51,297 bases of DNA, taken from Deltaproteobacteria bacterium (lineage in GTDB: Bacteria; Desulfobacterota; Syntrophorhabdia; Syntrophorhabdales; Syntrophorhabdaceae). Location of the stretch: the NCBI GenBank assembly GCA_029777945.1, contig JAKORG010000074.1, forward strand, positions 1 to 51,297, in the 5' to 3' direction. Shown in pieces: positions 1-9,689 of the stretch. The notes beneath the pieces were generated by a model. The model saw only the letters and a list, made by a program, of their open reading frames with translations, searched no databases and was not told where the DNA came from. Both the position numbers and the translations under genes were made by a program. How positions within the stretch are numbered: the first letter of the stretch is position 1; every line of letters starts with the position of its first letter.

Positions 1-200
1 AATCAATAAGTCATGCAAAAAAAGAGCTTAAAAAGTTTTTTGAAAGATATAATATACGAAGGCCTCACCAGGGCTTAGATTACAGAACACCGGATGAAGT
101 TTACTATGGAACATTACCAAAGATTAAGGATGCAGTATGATGAGGGTAGCAAACCACTTAAAAACTGTTGGATGTTGTTTAAAAAGACTTGACCAGCTCA
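1..200 (+). mobile_element. 3' end of an IS3-type insertion sequence (partial)
   Basis: The element runs in from the left edge. It contains the tail of an integrase-core transposase (3-140) and about 60 non-coding bases. I place the terminus at the CA of 199-200, because IS3-family elements end in TG...CA and because the hydrolase reading frame on the minus strand makes sense up to position 201 and no further. The other end and the target duplication lie outside the window, so the exact border is inference. Confidence 0.6.
3..140 (+). CDS. IS3-type transposase (rve integrase core), C-terminal fragment
   Basis: Only the last 45 codons are in the window, ending in TGA at 138-140. The protein tail contains RRPHQGLDYRTPDEVY, the typical C-terminal signature of IS3/IS150-like OrfB transposases (a Y/N-x-x-RPHxxL...TPxxxY pattern that follows the last catalytic Glu of the DDE integrase core). 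The catalytic residues themselves lie upstream of the window. It belongs to the element whose right end seems to have truncated the neighbouring hydrolase gene. The exact IS group cannot be told from this fragment. Confidence 0.75.
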   Translation, partial: SISHAKKELKKFFERYNIRRPHQGLDYRTPDEVYYGTLPKIKDAV

Positions 201-566
201 GCCTTCGAGGATCTGGGGAAAGACCTTAAGTTTTGCACCTGTTGCTATCAAGATGAGTCCTTTTAACACTTGAGGGTAAGAAATGGCAAAAGACAAGGCT
301 ATTGCACCACCTAAAGAATGACCTACCATATAACAGCCTTCCAGTTTTGATTCTTTTATTGCATTGAATATTGCATCCCTGTAGCCTTCTACAGAATCAC
401 ATCCATTACCAGGGGAATTTCCATGTCCTGGTAAATCGATCAATATCACTTCAAAAAAAGAGGAAAGATAATCCCTCTGTTTGTGCCAGATATTTGTATT
501 CAATCCAGAGCCGTGTATAAAAACAATCTTTTCGCCTTTTCCATATCTTTCAATATTTAAATTCAT
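198..566 (-). pseudogene. alpha/beta hydrolase, 3'-truncated by the IS end
   Basis: This is the N-terminal 122 residues of an alpha/beta-fold hydrolase. It shows the oxyanion motif HGSG (residues 18-21), LIDLPGHG (42-49) and the nucleophile elbow GHSLGG with Ser84. Family members are usually 250-280 residues, so the catalytic Asp and His and the whole cap/C-terminal half are missing. The stop TGA (198-200) is read from the terminal TG of the IS3-type element. I choose ATG at 566 because AAAGGAG sits six bases upstream; the longer reading starts at TTG 584 inside that ribosome binding site. It should be inactive: the fold cannot close without the last strands. Confidence 0.75.
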
Positions 567-584
567 ACCCAACTCCTTTTTCAA

Positions 585-896
585 TTTAATAAACTTTCAT
601 AGATAACTTTAATAGTCATGGATGTTGGCACTTAATAATCTATTATTGCAAGTTTATTTAAGCAGGCTATAATTATATCAGAAAAATAAAATTAAAAAAA
701 TATTTAAAGCTTGACAAAATTTTTACTAATTTTCTAAAATGGGTTATAAAGGGGTTAAGGTTCATATATATAAAAAAGGAGATTATGAGTAACAAATAAA
801 GTATAGGCAGAGGTTAAAACTTAATAGCATTAGGTTATATTTCCCACGGCTTATAAAAGTATTAAAAAGCATTTGATAAAAAAAAGGGGGTGTCAT
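585..896. other. AT-rich intergenic region with divergent leaders
   Basis: This 312-base gap separates the truncated hydrolase from the ATPase-linked operon. The only thing I can support in it is the plus-strand promoter at 711-740, which leaves a leader of about 150 bases before the first gene. I see no tRNA, riboswitch or terminator hairpin. Confidence 0.5.
711..740 (+). promoter_or_regulatory. sigma70-type promoter for the kinase-like/V-ATPase operon
   Basis: TTGACA (711-716), 18-base spacer, TAAAAT (735-740), embedded in A/T tracts. It is the best promoter match in the gap before the first gene of the V-ATPase cluster. No other strong one is seen until 10365, so it may drive the whole nine-subunit operon. 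Confidence 0.5.
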
Positions 897-1655
897 ATGT
901 GGGAAAATATAAGTTTTAAAAAATGTGAAGCCTTTCTCAGTTATCATTTTTATGCAAAAAACAAAGAAACAGCGTATATAAGACCGGCGATTACAATTTC
1001 AAGGGCAGAAGGTGCAGGGGGTCATACTGTTGCATCTGAGCTGGCCAATTATTTACACGAAAAAACATATACACACAGTGAATGGACTGTATTTGATAAA
1101 AATCTTGTTGAAAAGGTTATAGAGGAATACAATCACCAAAAAAGAATAGCCGAATTTATGGAAGAAGGTCATAAATCTATGATTGTTGATGCATTTGAAG
1201 AATTAATAGGTCTACATCCATCGACATGGAAACTCATAGAGCAAACAAATGTAACCATTTTAAACCTTGCAAAAAAAGGCAATGTTATCATAGTGGGAAG
1301 GGGTGCCAATATTATTACAAAATCTCTTGAAAATGCCTTTAGTGTTCGTCTTGTCGGCACATTCGAAAAAAGGGTAAAACAAATTCAAAAAGTCTATAAC
1401 ATGAATGAAGAGGATGCCATTAACTATGTTAAAAAGGAGGATGAGGCAAAGTCACGTTATATAAAAGACAATTTTGGTGAGGACATAAACAATCCCCTAT
1501 TGTACCATCTCATAATAAATACAGACCTTATAAGCCATGAAGAGGCTGCAAGATTAATTGGCGATGCGGTAATAAAACGTTTTAAACTCGATGTGCCTGA
1601 AAAAAGAACATATAAAAAAGAGGTTACTTTTGTAAATAAAGAGGTTCGACTATAA
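897..1655 (+). CDS. cytidylate kinase-like family protein
   Basis: A 252-residue P-loop kinase of the cytidylate-kinase-like family (AAK6/Cytidylate_kin2 type). The sequence shows AITISRAEGAGGHTVA (residues 31-46), the family's variant of a nucleotide-binding loop, and NVIIVGRGAN near residue 130, typical of this family. The substrate of this group is not generally established, so I do not claim CMP kinase activity. The start is ATG 897, preceded by AAGGGGGTG; the longer frame begins with a weak TTG at 873. Its stop lies 10 bases before the first V-ATPase gene, so it is probably the first cistron of that operon, an unusual partner for an ATPase. Confidence 0.85.
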   Translation: MWENISFKKCEAFLSYHFYAKNKETAYIRPAITISRAEGAGGHTVASELANYLHEKTYTHSEWTVFDKNLVEKVIEEYNHQKRIAEFMEEGHKSMIVDAFEELIGLHPSTWKLIEQTNVTILNLAKKGNVIIVGRGANIITKSLENAFSVRLVGTFEKRVKQIQKVYNMNEEDAINYVKKEDEAKSRYIKDNFGEDINNPLLYHLIINTDLISHEEAARLIGDAVIKRFKLDVPEKRTYKKEVTFVNKEVRL

Positions 1656-1665
1656 AGAGGTAAAT

Positions 1666-1980
1666 ATGAAAGAGGTAATCGAAAAAATAGTTTCCACTGA
1701 AAATGAGGCTAAATCCATAATAGAAAGGGCAAGGATAGAAGCGGATCGGATAATAGCAGAGGCAAAAAGAAAGGCCCAGGACATTATAGATAAAACAAGA
1801 AGAGATGCAGTCATTGAAGCCCAGAAAATAATCGATTCAGCTATAGAAAAGGCAGAACAGGAAAAACAGAAACAGCTAACCCAGAAATCTCAAAAGATAA
1901 CAAGCCAATTTGTCCTTAATGAGGAGGCAAAGCAAAAAGCCATAGAATGGATAATTAAAGTGGTATGCAAGAAATCATAA
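1666..1980 (+). CDS. ahaH: V-type ATPase subunit H/G-like peripheral stalk protein
   Basis: A 104-residue, highly charged alpha-helical protein with continuous heptad character (ENEAKSIIERARIEADRIIAEAKRKA and similar) and no membrane segment. This is the pattern of the small peripheral-stalk subunit (AhaH, also called G or NtpF) that pairs with subunit E in A/V-type ATPases. Its place as first subunit gene of the operon supports the call. ATG follows AGAGGT. The gene overlaps the next one (subunit C) by 16 bases, indicating coupled translation. Confidence 0.8.
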   Translation: MKEVIEKIVSTENEAKSIIERARIEADRIIAEAKRKAQDIIDKTRRDAVIEAQKIIDSAIEKAEQEKQKQLTQKSQKITSQFVLNEEAKQKAIEWIIKVVCKKS

Positions 1981-3071
1981 CAGAAGATAAGGATGTTTTG
2001 ACTGTTCGAAAAAAACTGACAAAGGCAGGTGATTTAGATTTTCTTGCTGCCCTTTTACATGCCCGATACAGTAAAATGGTAAAAGGTGACAGGCTAATTG
2101 AATTAAGTCGTATTCAAAACTTATCCGATTTATTTCAGTCAGTTTACCCAGATAAGACCATAGAAGATAATAATGATTTTCAAAAAAAGATATTATTCGA
2201 TTTTATATCAGAGTTATATGGCTTTTATGCTTATTTAAGCAAAGAACATATTTGTTTTATTAATTGGCTTACCATGCGGTTTCAACTGGAAAATCTTAAG
2301 ATACTCCTGAGAGGGTTTTTTAATAAAATACCATTCCTTAGGATAAAGAGTTTTATAATAAATTTACCTGGTGCACTTTCATTAAACTTAAAAAAACTAT
2401 CTGAGGCAGAGACTTTTGATGACTTTATCAAAAATAGCCCAAAGGGTTTTTTTCAAGACACCCTTAAAAGTGCTGCTAAAATATATGGTGATAAGGCAAA
2501 ACCCTTTTTTATAGAAGCCTTTCTGGATAGCGCGTATTTTAACGAACTTATTTCAAAAACAAACAGTTTAAAATCCACTGACCGTGATTATATAAAACCT
2601 ATTGTTGATCAAGAAATCGATATATTTCATCTTATGTTGATTACAAGGGGTGTGATGAATTACAATCTGCCGCCAGACCAGTTAAAATTATTCCATGTTA
2701 AAGGAACAGCTATTCCAAAAAGGATATTTACTGCCCTTTTAAACGAATCGGATTTGGGATTGTTCATAAAAAAATTAGAAGGCCGTGTTATAGATTTTAT
2801 ACCTTTGGAATTGACTAAAACAGACCAATCTACAGCATTGGACCTATCAATACTTGAGTCCTTGGCATGGAAGAGGTTCAATCATTTGTGCCACAGGGTT
2901 TTTTATACAAATCATATGGGATTTGGTGCTGTTATAGGTTATATCGGTTTAAGACGGATCGAAATTTTCAATCTTATAGTCTTGTCAGAAGGAATAAAAG
3001 AAAAGTTTGGTTCTGATTTTATTCGTAAACACCTTATTTTAAAAGACTATGGTGAGGCCTCCCATGTTTAA
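1965..3071 (+). CDS. atpC: V-type ATPase subunit C (AC39/d-like)
   Basis: A 368-residue soluble protein of the vATP-synt_AC39 family, the funnel-shaped adaptor that sits on the K ring and couples the central stalk to it. Length and position between the stalk gene and subunit I fit. Recognisable features include the N-terminal LLHARYSKMVKGDRLIELS segment and the C-terminal GFGAVIGYIGLRRIEIFNL region, which resembles the conserved end of family members. It begins inside the preceding gene and its last 8 bases overlap the start of subunit I, so the three genes are translationally linked. Confidence 0.88.
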   Translation: MQEIITEDKDVLTVRKKLTKAGDLDFLAALLHARYSKMVKGDRLIELSRIQNLSDLFQSVYPDKTIEDNNDFQKKILFDFISELYGFYAYLSKEHICFINWLTMRFQLENLKILLRGFFNKIPFLRIKSFIINLPGALSLNLKKLSEAETFDDFIKNSPKGFFQDTLKSAAKIYGDKAKPFFIEAFLDSAYFNELISKTNSLKSTDRDYIKPIVDQEIDIFHLMLITRGVMNYNLPPDQLKLFHVKGTAIPKRIFTALLNESDLGLFIKKLEGRVIDFIPLELTKTDQSTALDLSILESLAWKRFNHLCHRVFYTNHMGFGAVIGYIGLRRIEIFNLIVLSEGIKEKFGSDFIRKHLILKDYGEASHV

Positions 3072-5052
3072 GCCTGAACCTATGGTTTTTTTAGAGATAA
3101 TAATTTTATCCAGCGATGAAAGGGATGTTTTAAAAGAAATAGGAAGGTTGAATAAAATCCATCTTGAGAGATCAAAATCAGGTTACGGAGAAGAGGTTGC
3201 AGAATCAGCCAATATACCTTCAGATTTATTAAAATTTGAACATTTACGCATAAGGATTCAAGAGCTACGACAGACGCTTAGTATACCACCTGCGGAAAAG
3301 ATGTATTTTTCAAAGGATATGACTGTTGAAAAGGCAGAAGAAATATTAAATGAAATAGATGATAAATCAAAAAAATTATTAGAAGAAAAGGAGAGGCTTT
3401 TAAAAAAGCAGAAAGAGATTAAGGAAACCATAGACAGGTATTTATTATACAGAGGGTTTGATCTTCCCCTTTTAAACGAGAAAAATTTTACCTTCCTTCA
3501 TTTTATAACAGGTAGTATTGCCTGGGATAGATTTGATTTTCTAAACAAAAACTTAAGCAAAAATACACTCATATTTCCATTGTCAAGACTGAAGAATCAA
3601 CAATATTTATTTATAATAACTACAAAGGAAGAAAGGGGTGAAATAGAGTCTTTACTCGAACAAGCAGGTTTTCAGAAGGAATTTTTGCCTGTAGTTGAAA
3701 AGGAAACAATTGACGGTTTTTTGAAAAAACAGGATGAAGAATTAAGAAGGATATCCGACGATATAGAAAAGATAAACTTAAAAAAAGACGAATTAAAAGT
3801 TGAAATAAAAGATATTTTAGACGAGATAGAGAGATTTATTGAATTTGAGTACAAATTAATAAGTGCTGGTCAAAAGTTTTTGAGAACAGAAACTACGGTT
3901 GTCCTTTCAGGATGGGTTCCTTGTAATGAAATTCATTTAATAGAAAAGGTTATTAAAGAATCGACAAAAAATAGATACATAATGAATGTAAGAAAACCTG
4001 ACGATTCTATGGAGCAAGAAGTGCCTGTGCTTTTAAAGCATCCAAGGATTTTAAAGCCCTTTGAAATGCTTGTCTCAGCCTATGGGCTTCCGAGTTACAA
4101 AGAGCTCGAGCCGACCCTTTTTGTTGCAATAAGCTATATCCTTATGTTTGGCATGATGTTTGGTGATGTGGGTCATGGTTTTGTTTTAGCCTTATGCGGA
4201 ATGTTTGCTTTAACAAAGGGTAAAACAAAACAGATAAAAGATTTCGGCATTTTACTTATATCAGCAGGTATTTCAAGTATGATTTTTGGGGTGATATATG
4301 GAAGTTATTTTGGTATAGAAGCACTAAAAAGATATGCCATATGGCATGATCCTATTGATTGTGACCCAATAAAACTCATGTATTTTGCAATTTCAATAGG
4401 GATTGTGCTGATAAGTATTGGTTTAATATTAAATGCATTAAATCATTTTAAACGGGGTGATGTAATAGGGGGTATTCTCGATAAATTTGGTTTAATTGGC
4501 ATTGTGTTTTACTGGGGTGCAATAGTTATACTTATTAAAAGTGCTTCATTAAAGGCACAGGGGTTATTGGGATACTTTCTCTTTATGTTTATAATCATAC
4601 CTATTATAGGCTGGGCAATTAAAGAACCCCTCGAACACATTGTAAGGCATAAAAAAGGTGTGCATCATAAAGGGGATGAGGGATTGGCCGTAGCAATTAT
4701 GGAATCATTTATAGGTGCCTTTGAGGCAATACTTAGCTATCTTGCCAATACCATTAGCTTTGTCCGTCTTGCTGCCTATGCCATGAGCCATGCGGCATTA
4801 CTCTTTGCGGCATTTATGGTAGCCCATGAATTAAAAGGTGTTGCCTATGTGGGAGGCGGTCTGAGTCTTTTTATAATCGTATTAGGTAATTTTATAGCCA
4901 TTGTCCTTGAAGGGGTAATCGCATCAGTGCAGGCATTACGTCTTGAATATTATGAATTTTTTGGAAAGTTTTTTTCAGGTAGCGGTAGACCCTTTGAACC
5001 TTTTTATATTTCCATTGGGGAAGAGAGAAGGGTTTATGAGAAAAAAGAATAA
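3064..5052 (+). CDS. atpI: V-type ATPase subunit I (a subunit)
   Basis: A 662-residue membrane subunit that, with the K ring, forms the ion path. The N-terminal half (to about residue 340) is soluble, with coiled-coil stretches around 80-130 and 220-280. The C-terminal half is hydrophobic with about seven or eight membrane spans, beginning near MFGMMFGDVGHG (about 360-372). The essential channel Arg is visible in SFVRLAAYAMSHAALL (Arg568). I start at ATG 3064 because GGTGAGG lies seven bases upstream; the longer frame starts at 3049. It overlaps the end of subunit C by 8 bases. Confidence 0.95.
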   Translation: MFKPEPMVFLEIIILSSDERDVLKEIGRLNKIHLERSKSGYGEEVAESANIPSDLLKFEHLRIRIQELRQTLSIPPAEKMYFSKDMTVEKAEEILNEIDDKSKKLLEEKERLLKKQKEIKETIDRYLLYRGFDLPLLNEKNFTFLHFITGSIAWDRFDFLNKNLSKNTLIFPLSRLKNQQYLFIITTKEERGEIESLLEQAGFQKEFLPVVEKETIDGFLKKQDEELRRISDDIEKINLKKDELKVEIKDILDEIERFIEFEYKLISAGQKFLRTETTVVLSGWVPCNEIHLIEKVIKESTKNRYIMNVRKPDDSMEQEVPVLLKHPRILKPFEMLVSAYGLPSYKELEPTLFVAISYILMFGMMFGDVGHGFVLALCGMFALTKGKTKQIKDFGILLISAGISSMIFGVIYGSYFGIEALKRYAIWHDPIDCDPIKLMYFAISIGIVLISIGLILNALNHFKRGDVIGGILDKFGLIGIVFYWGAIVILIKSASLKAQGLLGYFLFMFIIIPIIGWAIKEPLEHIVRHKKGVHHKGDEGLAVAIMESFIGAFEAILSYLANTISFVRLAAYAMSHAALLFAAFMVAHELKGVAYVGGGLSLFIIVLGNFIAIVLEGVIASVQALRLEYYEFFGKFFSGSGRPFEPFYISIGEERRVYEKKE

Positions 5053-5118
5053 TTTAGAGGCCTTTCTTTGTCTGTTTTTTAAGGATAAGATTCAAATAAA
5101 TCCTTTTGGAGGTGTTAC

Positions 5119-5460
5119 ATGTTTAAGTTGCCTTTCTGGCAAGTAGGATTAATAGCAGGTTTGTTGGTATGGTTTTTACTACCCGATTCACTATGTTATG
5201 CTCAAGAGGCTGCCAAAAGTGGTGCAGGTTTGGATGCATCGGCAATTTACAAGATTGGATTAGGCTTTTCAGCAGCGTTTGCCATTGCAGCCACAGTATG
5301 CGGTGCAGCGTATGCAGTTGGCAGAATCGGTTCTGCAGCCTTAGGTGCTGCTGCTGAAAAACCTGAATTACTCACCCGTAGCATCCTTTTTGTAGCATTG
5401 GCAGAAGGACTTGCAGTATTAGGCTTTGCTATTGCAATGATGCTTATACAGAAGATGTGA
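5119..5460 (+). CDS. atpK: V-type ATPase subunit K (proteolipid, single hairpin)
   Basis: A 113-residue proteolipid that builds the rotor ring. Residues 1-29 form a signal-like hydrophobic segment ending CYA-QE. The mature part has two membrane helices (about 45-68 and 88-110) joined by the polar loop RIGSAALGAAAEKPEL. The ion-binding carboxylate is Glu96 in FVALAEGLAVLG. It therefore has one hairpin, F-type size, not the duplicated four-helix form of Enterococcus NtpK. The residue after Glu is Gly, not the Ser/Thr of known sodium-binding c rings, so proton use seems more likely, but this is inference. The ATG follows a strong GGAGGTG. Confidence 0.93.
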   Translation: MFKLPFWQVGLIAGLLVWFLLPDSLCYAQEAAKSGAGLDASAIYKIGLGFSAAFAIAATVCGAAYAVGRIGSAALGAAAEKPELLTRSILFVALAEGLAVLGFAIAMMLIQKM

Positions 5461-5467
5461 AAAAAAG

Positions 5468-5776
5468 ATGAAATTTTTTTGTATCGGAGACGATTATACA
5501 ACCCATGGATTTAGTCTTATAGGGATTGATTCTGTTGTGGTAACAACCCCTAAAGAGGCTGAAACTGCACTTATGGGGATTCTGTCAAAACAGGATTACG
5601 GTATCATCATAATAAACGAGGAGGTAGCAAATTGGATTCGACCTCATATTGACAAAATAAGGATGGAGCTGTCAAGACCATTAATAGTAGAGATACCGGG
5701 ACCGAAGGGGCCAGCAAAATTAAGAAAGAGTCTACGTGAATTTGTACAGGAGGCTGTAGGAATAAGTGTTTCATAA
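5468..5776 (+). CDS. atpF: V-type ATPase subunit F
   Basis: A 102-residue central-stalk subunit with the family's Rossmann-like fold. It opens with FFCIGDDYTTHGFSLIGI, the usual GDxxTxxGFxLxGI motif, followed by YGIIIINEEVANWI (strand and helix of the core) and IVEIPGP near the end. It interacts with subunit D to form the rotor shaft. The gene lies 7 bases after subunit K and 12 before subunit E. Confidence 0.92.
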   Translation: MKFFCIGDDYTTHGFSLIGIDSVVVTTPKEAETALMGILSKQDYGIIIINEEVANWIRPHIDKIRMELSRPLIVEIPGPKGPAKLRKSLREFVQEAVGISVS

Positions 5777-5788
5777 AAGGGGCAAAAT

Positions 5789-6439
5789 ATGACATCAGAA
5801 TTAAATCAAACGGAAAGGCTTCGGGAAGAGATTCTCAAAGACGCTAACAAAAAGGCAGAAGAATTAGTTAATAATGCTAAAAATGAAGCAGAGGCTATTT
5901 TAATTAACGCCCATGTTCAAGCCGAAAAGATTAAAAAGGAAATCATTGAAAATGCTTACCAAGAGGCTGAAAGGAAAAGTGAGCTCATTTTGGCAACGGT
6001 GCCTGTAGAGATTGCGAGGTTTAAGGCAGAACATATAGAATCTTTACTCGATACAATTTATCAAGGGGCCTATAAAAGATTGCAGAACCTTGAAGGTATA
6101 GATTATACAGAGGTATTAATCAACCTTGCCTTTGATGCTATAAATAAAATGGCAGGCGATATATTTAATATAAAGATCTCATGGGCAGGTTTTAATCTGG
6201 ATGGTGATTTTTTAGCCCAGGAAATAACAAATCGTATAGATAGGCCTGTTACAGTTACTATATCAGAAGAAACCAATATAGTGGGTCCAGGTATAATCAT
6301 TGAAGACAACGAAGGAAGACAAATCTGGGATAATCGTCTCACAGAGAGGTTAAGGCGTCTTTGGCCTGCCCTGAGACGGAAGATTGCATCTGATATTGGT
6401 CTTGCCATGGAAAAGGAAAAGCAGGAGGTCATTAAATGA
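5789..6439 (+). CDS. atpE: V-type ATPase subunit E (peripheral stalk)
   Basis: A 216-residue protein of the vATP-synt_E family. Residues 1-75 are a long charged helix rich in Ala/Glu/Lys ([18 protein letters not shown]), which pairs with the H/G-like subunit. The C-terminal half is the globular head that contacts subunit B, including GGxxxxxxxGRxxxxNxLxxRL-like [23 protein letters not shown]. The stop overlaps the start of the A gene by four bases (ATGA). Confidence 0.92.
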   Translation: MTSELNQTERLREEILKDANKKAEELVNNAKNEAEAILINAHVQAEKIKKEIIENAYQEAERKSELILATVPVEIARFKAEHIESLLDTIYQGAYKRLQNLEGIDYTEVLINLAFDAINKMAGDIFNIKISWAGFNLDGDFLAQEITNRIDRPVTVTISEETNIVGPGIIIEDNEGRQIWDNRLTERLRRLWPALRRKIASDIGLAMEKEKQEVIK

Positions 6440-8247
6440 CTATAGCCTATAAGATAAGCGAACCTGTTGTTACGAGAATTAGCGGTCCTATTGTGACAGC
6501 AATAGGTATGCATGCGTCTCAGATGTATGAGGTAGTGCAGGTAGGGGAATTAGGACTTGTTGGTGAAGTGGTAAGGTTGATAGGTGATCAGGCAACCATT
6601 CAGGTGTATGAAGACACGACCATGTTAAAACCAGGTGCCCCAATTAAAAGGACAGGTGCGCCATTATCTGTTTGGCTTGGTCCAGGACTTGTAGGTAATA
6701 TCTATGATGGTATTCAAAGACCCTTACCAGGTATTCAGGCACGTAGCGGTGCATGGATAAAAAGGGGCGAAAAGGTTGACCCGCTCGATACAGAAAAAAA
6801 ATGGACATTCGAGCCGATTGCGAAAGAAGAAGATGATGTAATGCCCGGTCAACCCATAGGAAAGGTAATCGAGACCCCACTGGTTGACCATGTGATTATG
6901 ATTCCACCGGGAATTTCAGGTAAGATAAAAAAGATTGCAGAAAAAGGAAATTATACAGTAAACGAAGTTATTGCAATAATCGATACGGGTATCGAAACTA
7001 TAGAGCTGACTATGATTCAGAAATGGCCTGTAAGGTTACCACGGCCAATAAGAGAAAGACTGAGGATTAATAAGCCTTTAATAACAGGTCAACGTATAAT
7101 CGATACGTTTTTCCCCATTGGTAAAGGTGGTGCAGCGGCCATTCCCGGTGGTTTTGGAACAGGTAAGACCATCACACAGCATCAACTTGCAAAATGGTCA
7201 GATGCAGATATCATTGTGTTTATAGGATGTGGAGAAAGAGGAAACGAAATGACAGAAGTGCTTCGAGAGTTTCCGGAACTTACTGACCCCCGTTCAGGAA
7301 GACCGCTTATGGAAAGAACCATACTCATTGCAAATACATCCAATATGCCTGTTGCTGCAAGAGAGGTTTCCATCTATACTGGTATAACTATAGCCGAATA
7401 TTATAGGGATATGGGGCTTAATGTGGCAGTATTTGCAGATTCAACGAGCAGATGGGCAGAGGCATTAAGGGAACTTGCAGCCCGTCTGGAGGAGATGCCT
7501 GCTGAAGAAGGTTTTCCAGCTTCTCTACCTACAAGGCTTGCCCAGTTTTATGAACGGGGTGGTGCAGTTACAACCCTTGCCGGTAAACTGGGTTCTGTAA
7601 GTATAGTAGGTGCTGTAAGTCCACCGGGAGGCGATTTTTCAGAGCCAGTTACACAACATACAAGAAGGTTTATCAGGTGTTTTTGGGCCCTTGATACTGA
7701 ACTTGCCAATGCAAGGCATTACCCCTCAATCCACTGGTTACATTCATATTCAGAATATGTTGAGGATGTGAGTGCCTGGTGGCAGAGATAGGTCCCTGAT
7801 TGGATAGAGATGAGAAATGAGGCCATGACAATTCTTCAGAGAGAGGAAAGGCTTCAGCAGATAGTAAAGCTTGTTGGACCAGATGTTCTGCCAGACAGTC
7901 AGAGGCTCATACTTTTTGTGGCGGAAATGATAAAAGATAGTTTTTTAACCCAGAGTGCATTTGATGAAAACGACATGTACTGTTCACCGGAAAAACAAGT
8001 CGTTTTATTACGTCTTATTCTGAATTTCTATAAAAAGGCAAGGGATCTGATTCAATTAGGTGTGCCATTATTGCGGATAAGGTCATTAAAATGCGTTCCC
8101 CAGATAATAAGGGCTAAGATCACATATGGCAATAAGGAACTCGATAATATAGCCCAGCTTGAAAAATTAGCCATGGAGGAAATGGATGCTTTGGAAAAAG
8201 AATTTTATCTCACTAATGAGGGCAGTGTAATATGCAAAACAATTTAG
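6436..8247 (+). pseudogene. atpA: V-type ATPase catalytic subunit A, interrupted by in-frame TAG
   Basis: The reading frame encodes the catalytic A subunit over 603 codons, close to the family's usual 580-600. N-terminal beta-barrel (1-70), the A-type non-homologous insert (about 110-185), P-loop GGFGTGKT (238-245) and GERGNE (266-271) are all present. TAG at 7789-7791 stops it after ...SAWWQR. The same frame resumes at once with VPDWIEMRNEAM and continues to TAG 8245-8247 through the conserved QQIVKLVGPD and YCSPEKQ segments of the C-terminal domain. The two halves are in one frame (1374 bases between their first ATGs), so this is a nonsense codon, not a frameshift. The second half has no ribosome binding site. 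Without readthrough the helical C-terminal domain, and probably ATPase function, would be lost; a sequencing or assembly error is the main alternative. It overlaps subunit B by 16 bases. Confidence 0.9.
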
Positions 8248-9662
8248 ATTTTGAAGACAAAGGTTTACAGTATATTGGTGCTACAAGGATAGAAGGTCCC
8301 CTTGTTGTGGTTGAAAGGGTAAGGGATGTTGGTTTTGATGAGATAGTAGAAATAATTGATGCAGAAGGTAGGCCTCGCTTTGGTCGTGTTCTGGACATAT
8401 CGGACAGACAGGCTATTGTCCAAGTTCTTGAAGGAACAACAGGATTATCCAATCGGAATATAAAAGTTCGTTTTTTAGGTGAAAGTTTTCGTCTTCCCGT
8501 TTCGAGGTTTATGTTGGGGCGTATCTTTGATGGTCTTGGAAGACCAGCAGATGGAGGACCGCCTCCCCTTTCCACTGAATTACGGGATGTCAACGGCATG
8601 CCTATCAACCCTTTTTCAAGACGTTATCCCAGAGAATTCATTCAGACAGGACTATCTGCTATAGATGGGATGAATGCATTGGTGAGGGGCCAGAAACTTC
8701 CCATATTTTCAGGAAATGGATTACCCCATGATAGACTTTCTGCTCAGATTATGAGACAGGCAAGGCTTCTTGATGAGACAGTGGAGTTTTCAATGGTCTT
8801 TGCCGCCATGGGGGTAAAACACGATGTTGCAGAGTTTTTCATAAGAAACTTTCGCGAATTAGGCGCACTTGCAAGGGCCGTTATGTTTTTCTCCCTTGCA
8901 GATGCACCGAGTGTTGAGAGGCTTTTAACACCAAGGGTTGCCTTAACCCTTGCAGAGCACCTTGCCTTTGATTGTGGTCAGCATGTCCTTGTGCTCCTTA
9001 CTGATATGACTAATTATTGTGAAAGTTTGAGAGAAGTGGGCACTGCAAGGGGTGAGATACCTGGACGTAAAGGTTATCCTGGATATCTTTATTCTGACCT
9101 GGCAAGTATTTATGAGAGGGCAGGCCGTATTGAAGGTTCTCCAGGTTCTATTACCCAGATGGCAATATTGACCATGCCTGCCGATGATATTAGCCACCCT
9201 GTTCCAGACCTTACAGGCTATATTACTGAGGGACAGATTGTTCTCGATAGGGATTTGTTCCAAAGGGGTGTTTATCCACCCATAGCAGGACTGCCGAGCC
9301 TTTCCCGTCTCATGAAGGATGGGGTTGGAAAAGGTTATACAAGGGAGGATCACCCAATCCTTGCAAGTCAACTTTTTGCCTGTTATGCCTATGTTAAGAA
9401 AGTAAGAGGTCTTGCAGATGTTATAGGTGAGGAAGAATTAAGTGCCCTTGATAAATTGTATCTAAAATTTGGTGAAGCATTTGAGATGAAGTTTTTAAGA
9501 CAAGGTGAGTATGAAAATAGAACTATTGAAGAAACCCTTGAAATTGGTTGGGATGTATTGTCAATACTGCCAAGGGATGAGCTCCACAGGGTAAGTGATG
9601 CGCTTCTTGATAAACATTATAGGGAAAAGGCAGAAGAAAATGTATGTGAAGAGGGATTTTAA
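8232..9662 (+). CDS. atpB: V-type ATPase subunit B (non-catalytic nucleotide subunit)
   Basis: A 476-residue subunit of the alternating A3B3 hexamer. It shows the beta-barrel start [60 protein letters not shown]-type hexamer core and the [30 protein letters not shown] segment typical of B. The degenerate P-loop region reads [11 protein letters not shown], lacking the GKT lysine, as expected for the non-catalytic subunit. The gene starts within the end of the A gene, so translation of B is likely coupled to A and the nonsense codon upstream in A could reduce it. Confidence 0.96.
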   Translation: MQNNLDFEDKGLQYIGATRIEGPLVVVERVRDVGFDEIVEIIDAEGRPRFGRVLDISDRQAIVQVLEGTTGLSNRNIKVRFLGESFRLPVSRFMLGRIFDGLGRPADGGPPPLSTELRDVNGMPINPFSRRYPREFIQTGLSAIDGMNALVRGQKLPIFSGNGLPHDRLSAQIMRQARLLDETVEFSMVFAAMGVKHDVAEFFIRNFRELGALARAVMFFSLADAPSVERLLTPRVALTLAEHLAFDCGQHVLVLLTDMTNYCESLREVGTARGEIPGRKGYPGYLYSDLASIYERAGRIEGSPGSITQMAILTMPADDISHPVPDLTGYITEGQIVLDRDLFQRGVYPPIAGLPSLSRLMKDGVGKGYTREDHPILASQLFACYAYVKKVRGLADVIGEEELSALDKLYLKFGEAFEMKFLRQGEYENRTIEETLEIGWDVLSILPRDELHRVSDALLDKHYREKAEENVCEEGF

Positions 9663-9689
9663 GGCCTACTAAGAAAGAAAAGGTTCAAT

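Noticed and set aside
7789-7791. Recoding of TAG as pyrrolysine in ATPase subunit A
   Set aside because: serS, the HD/NTPase gene and the end of the A gene itself all use TAG as an ordinary stop, no pyl genes are in the window, and A subunits do not carry pyrrolysine.
7810-8247. Separate 145-residue gene after ATPase subunit A
   Set aside because: It is in the same frame as the upstream part, matches the C-terminal domain of A and has no ribosome binding site; it is the second half of the interrupted gene.
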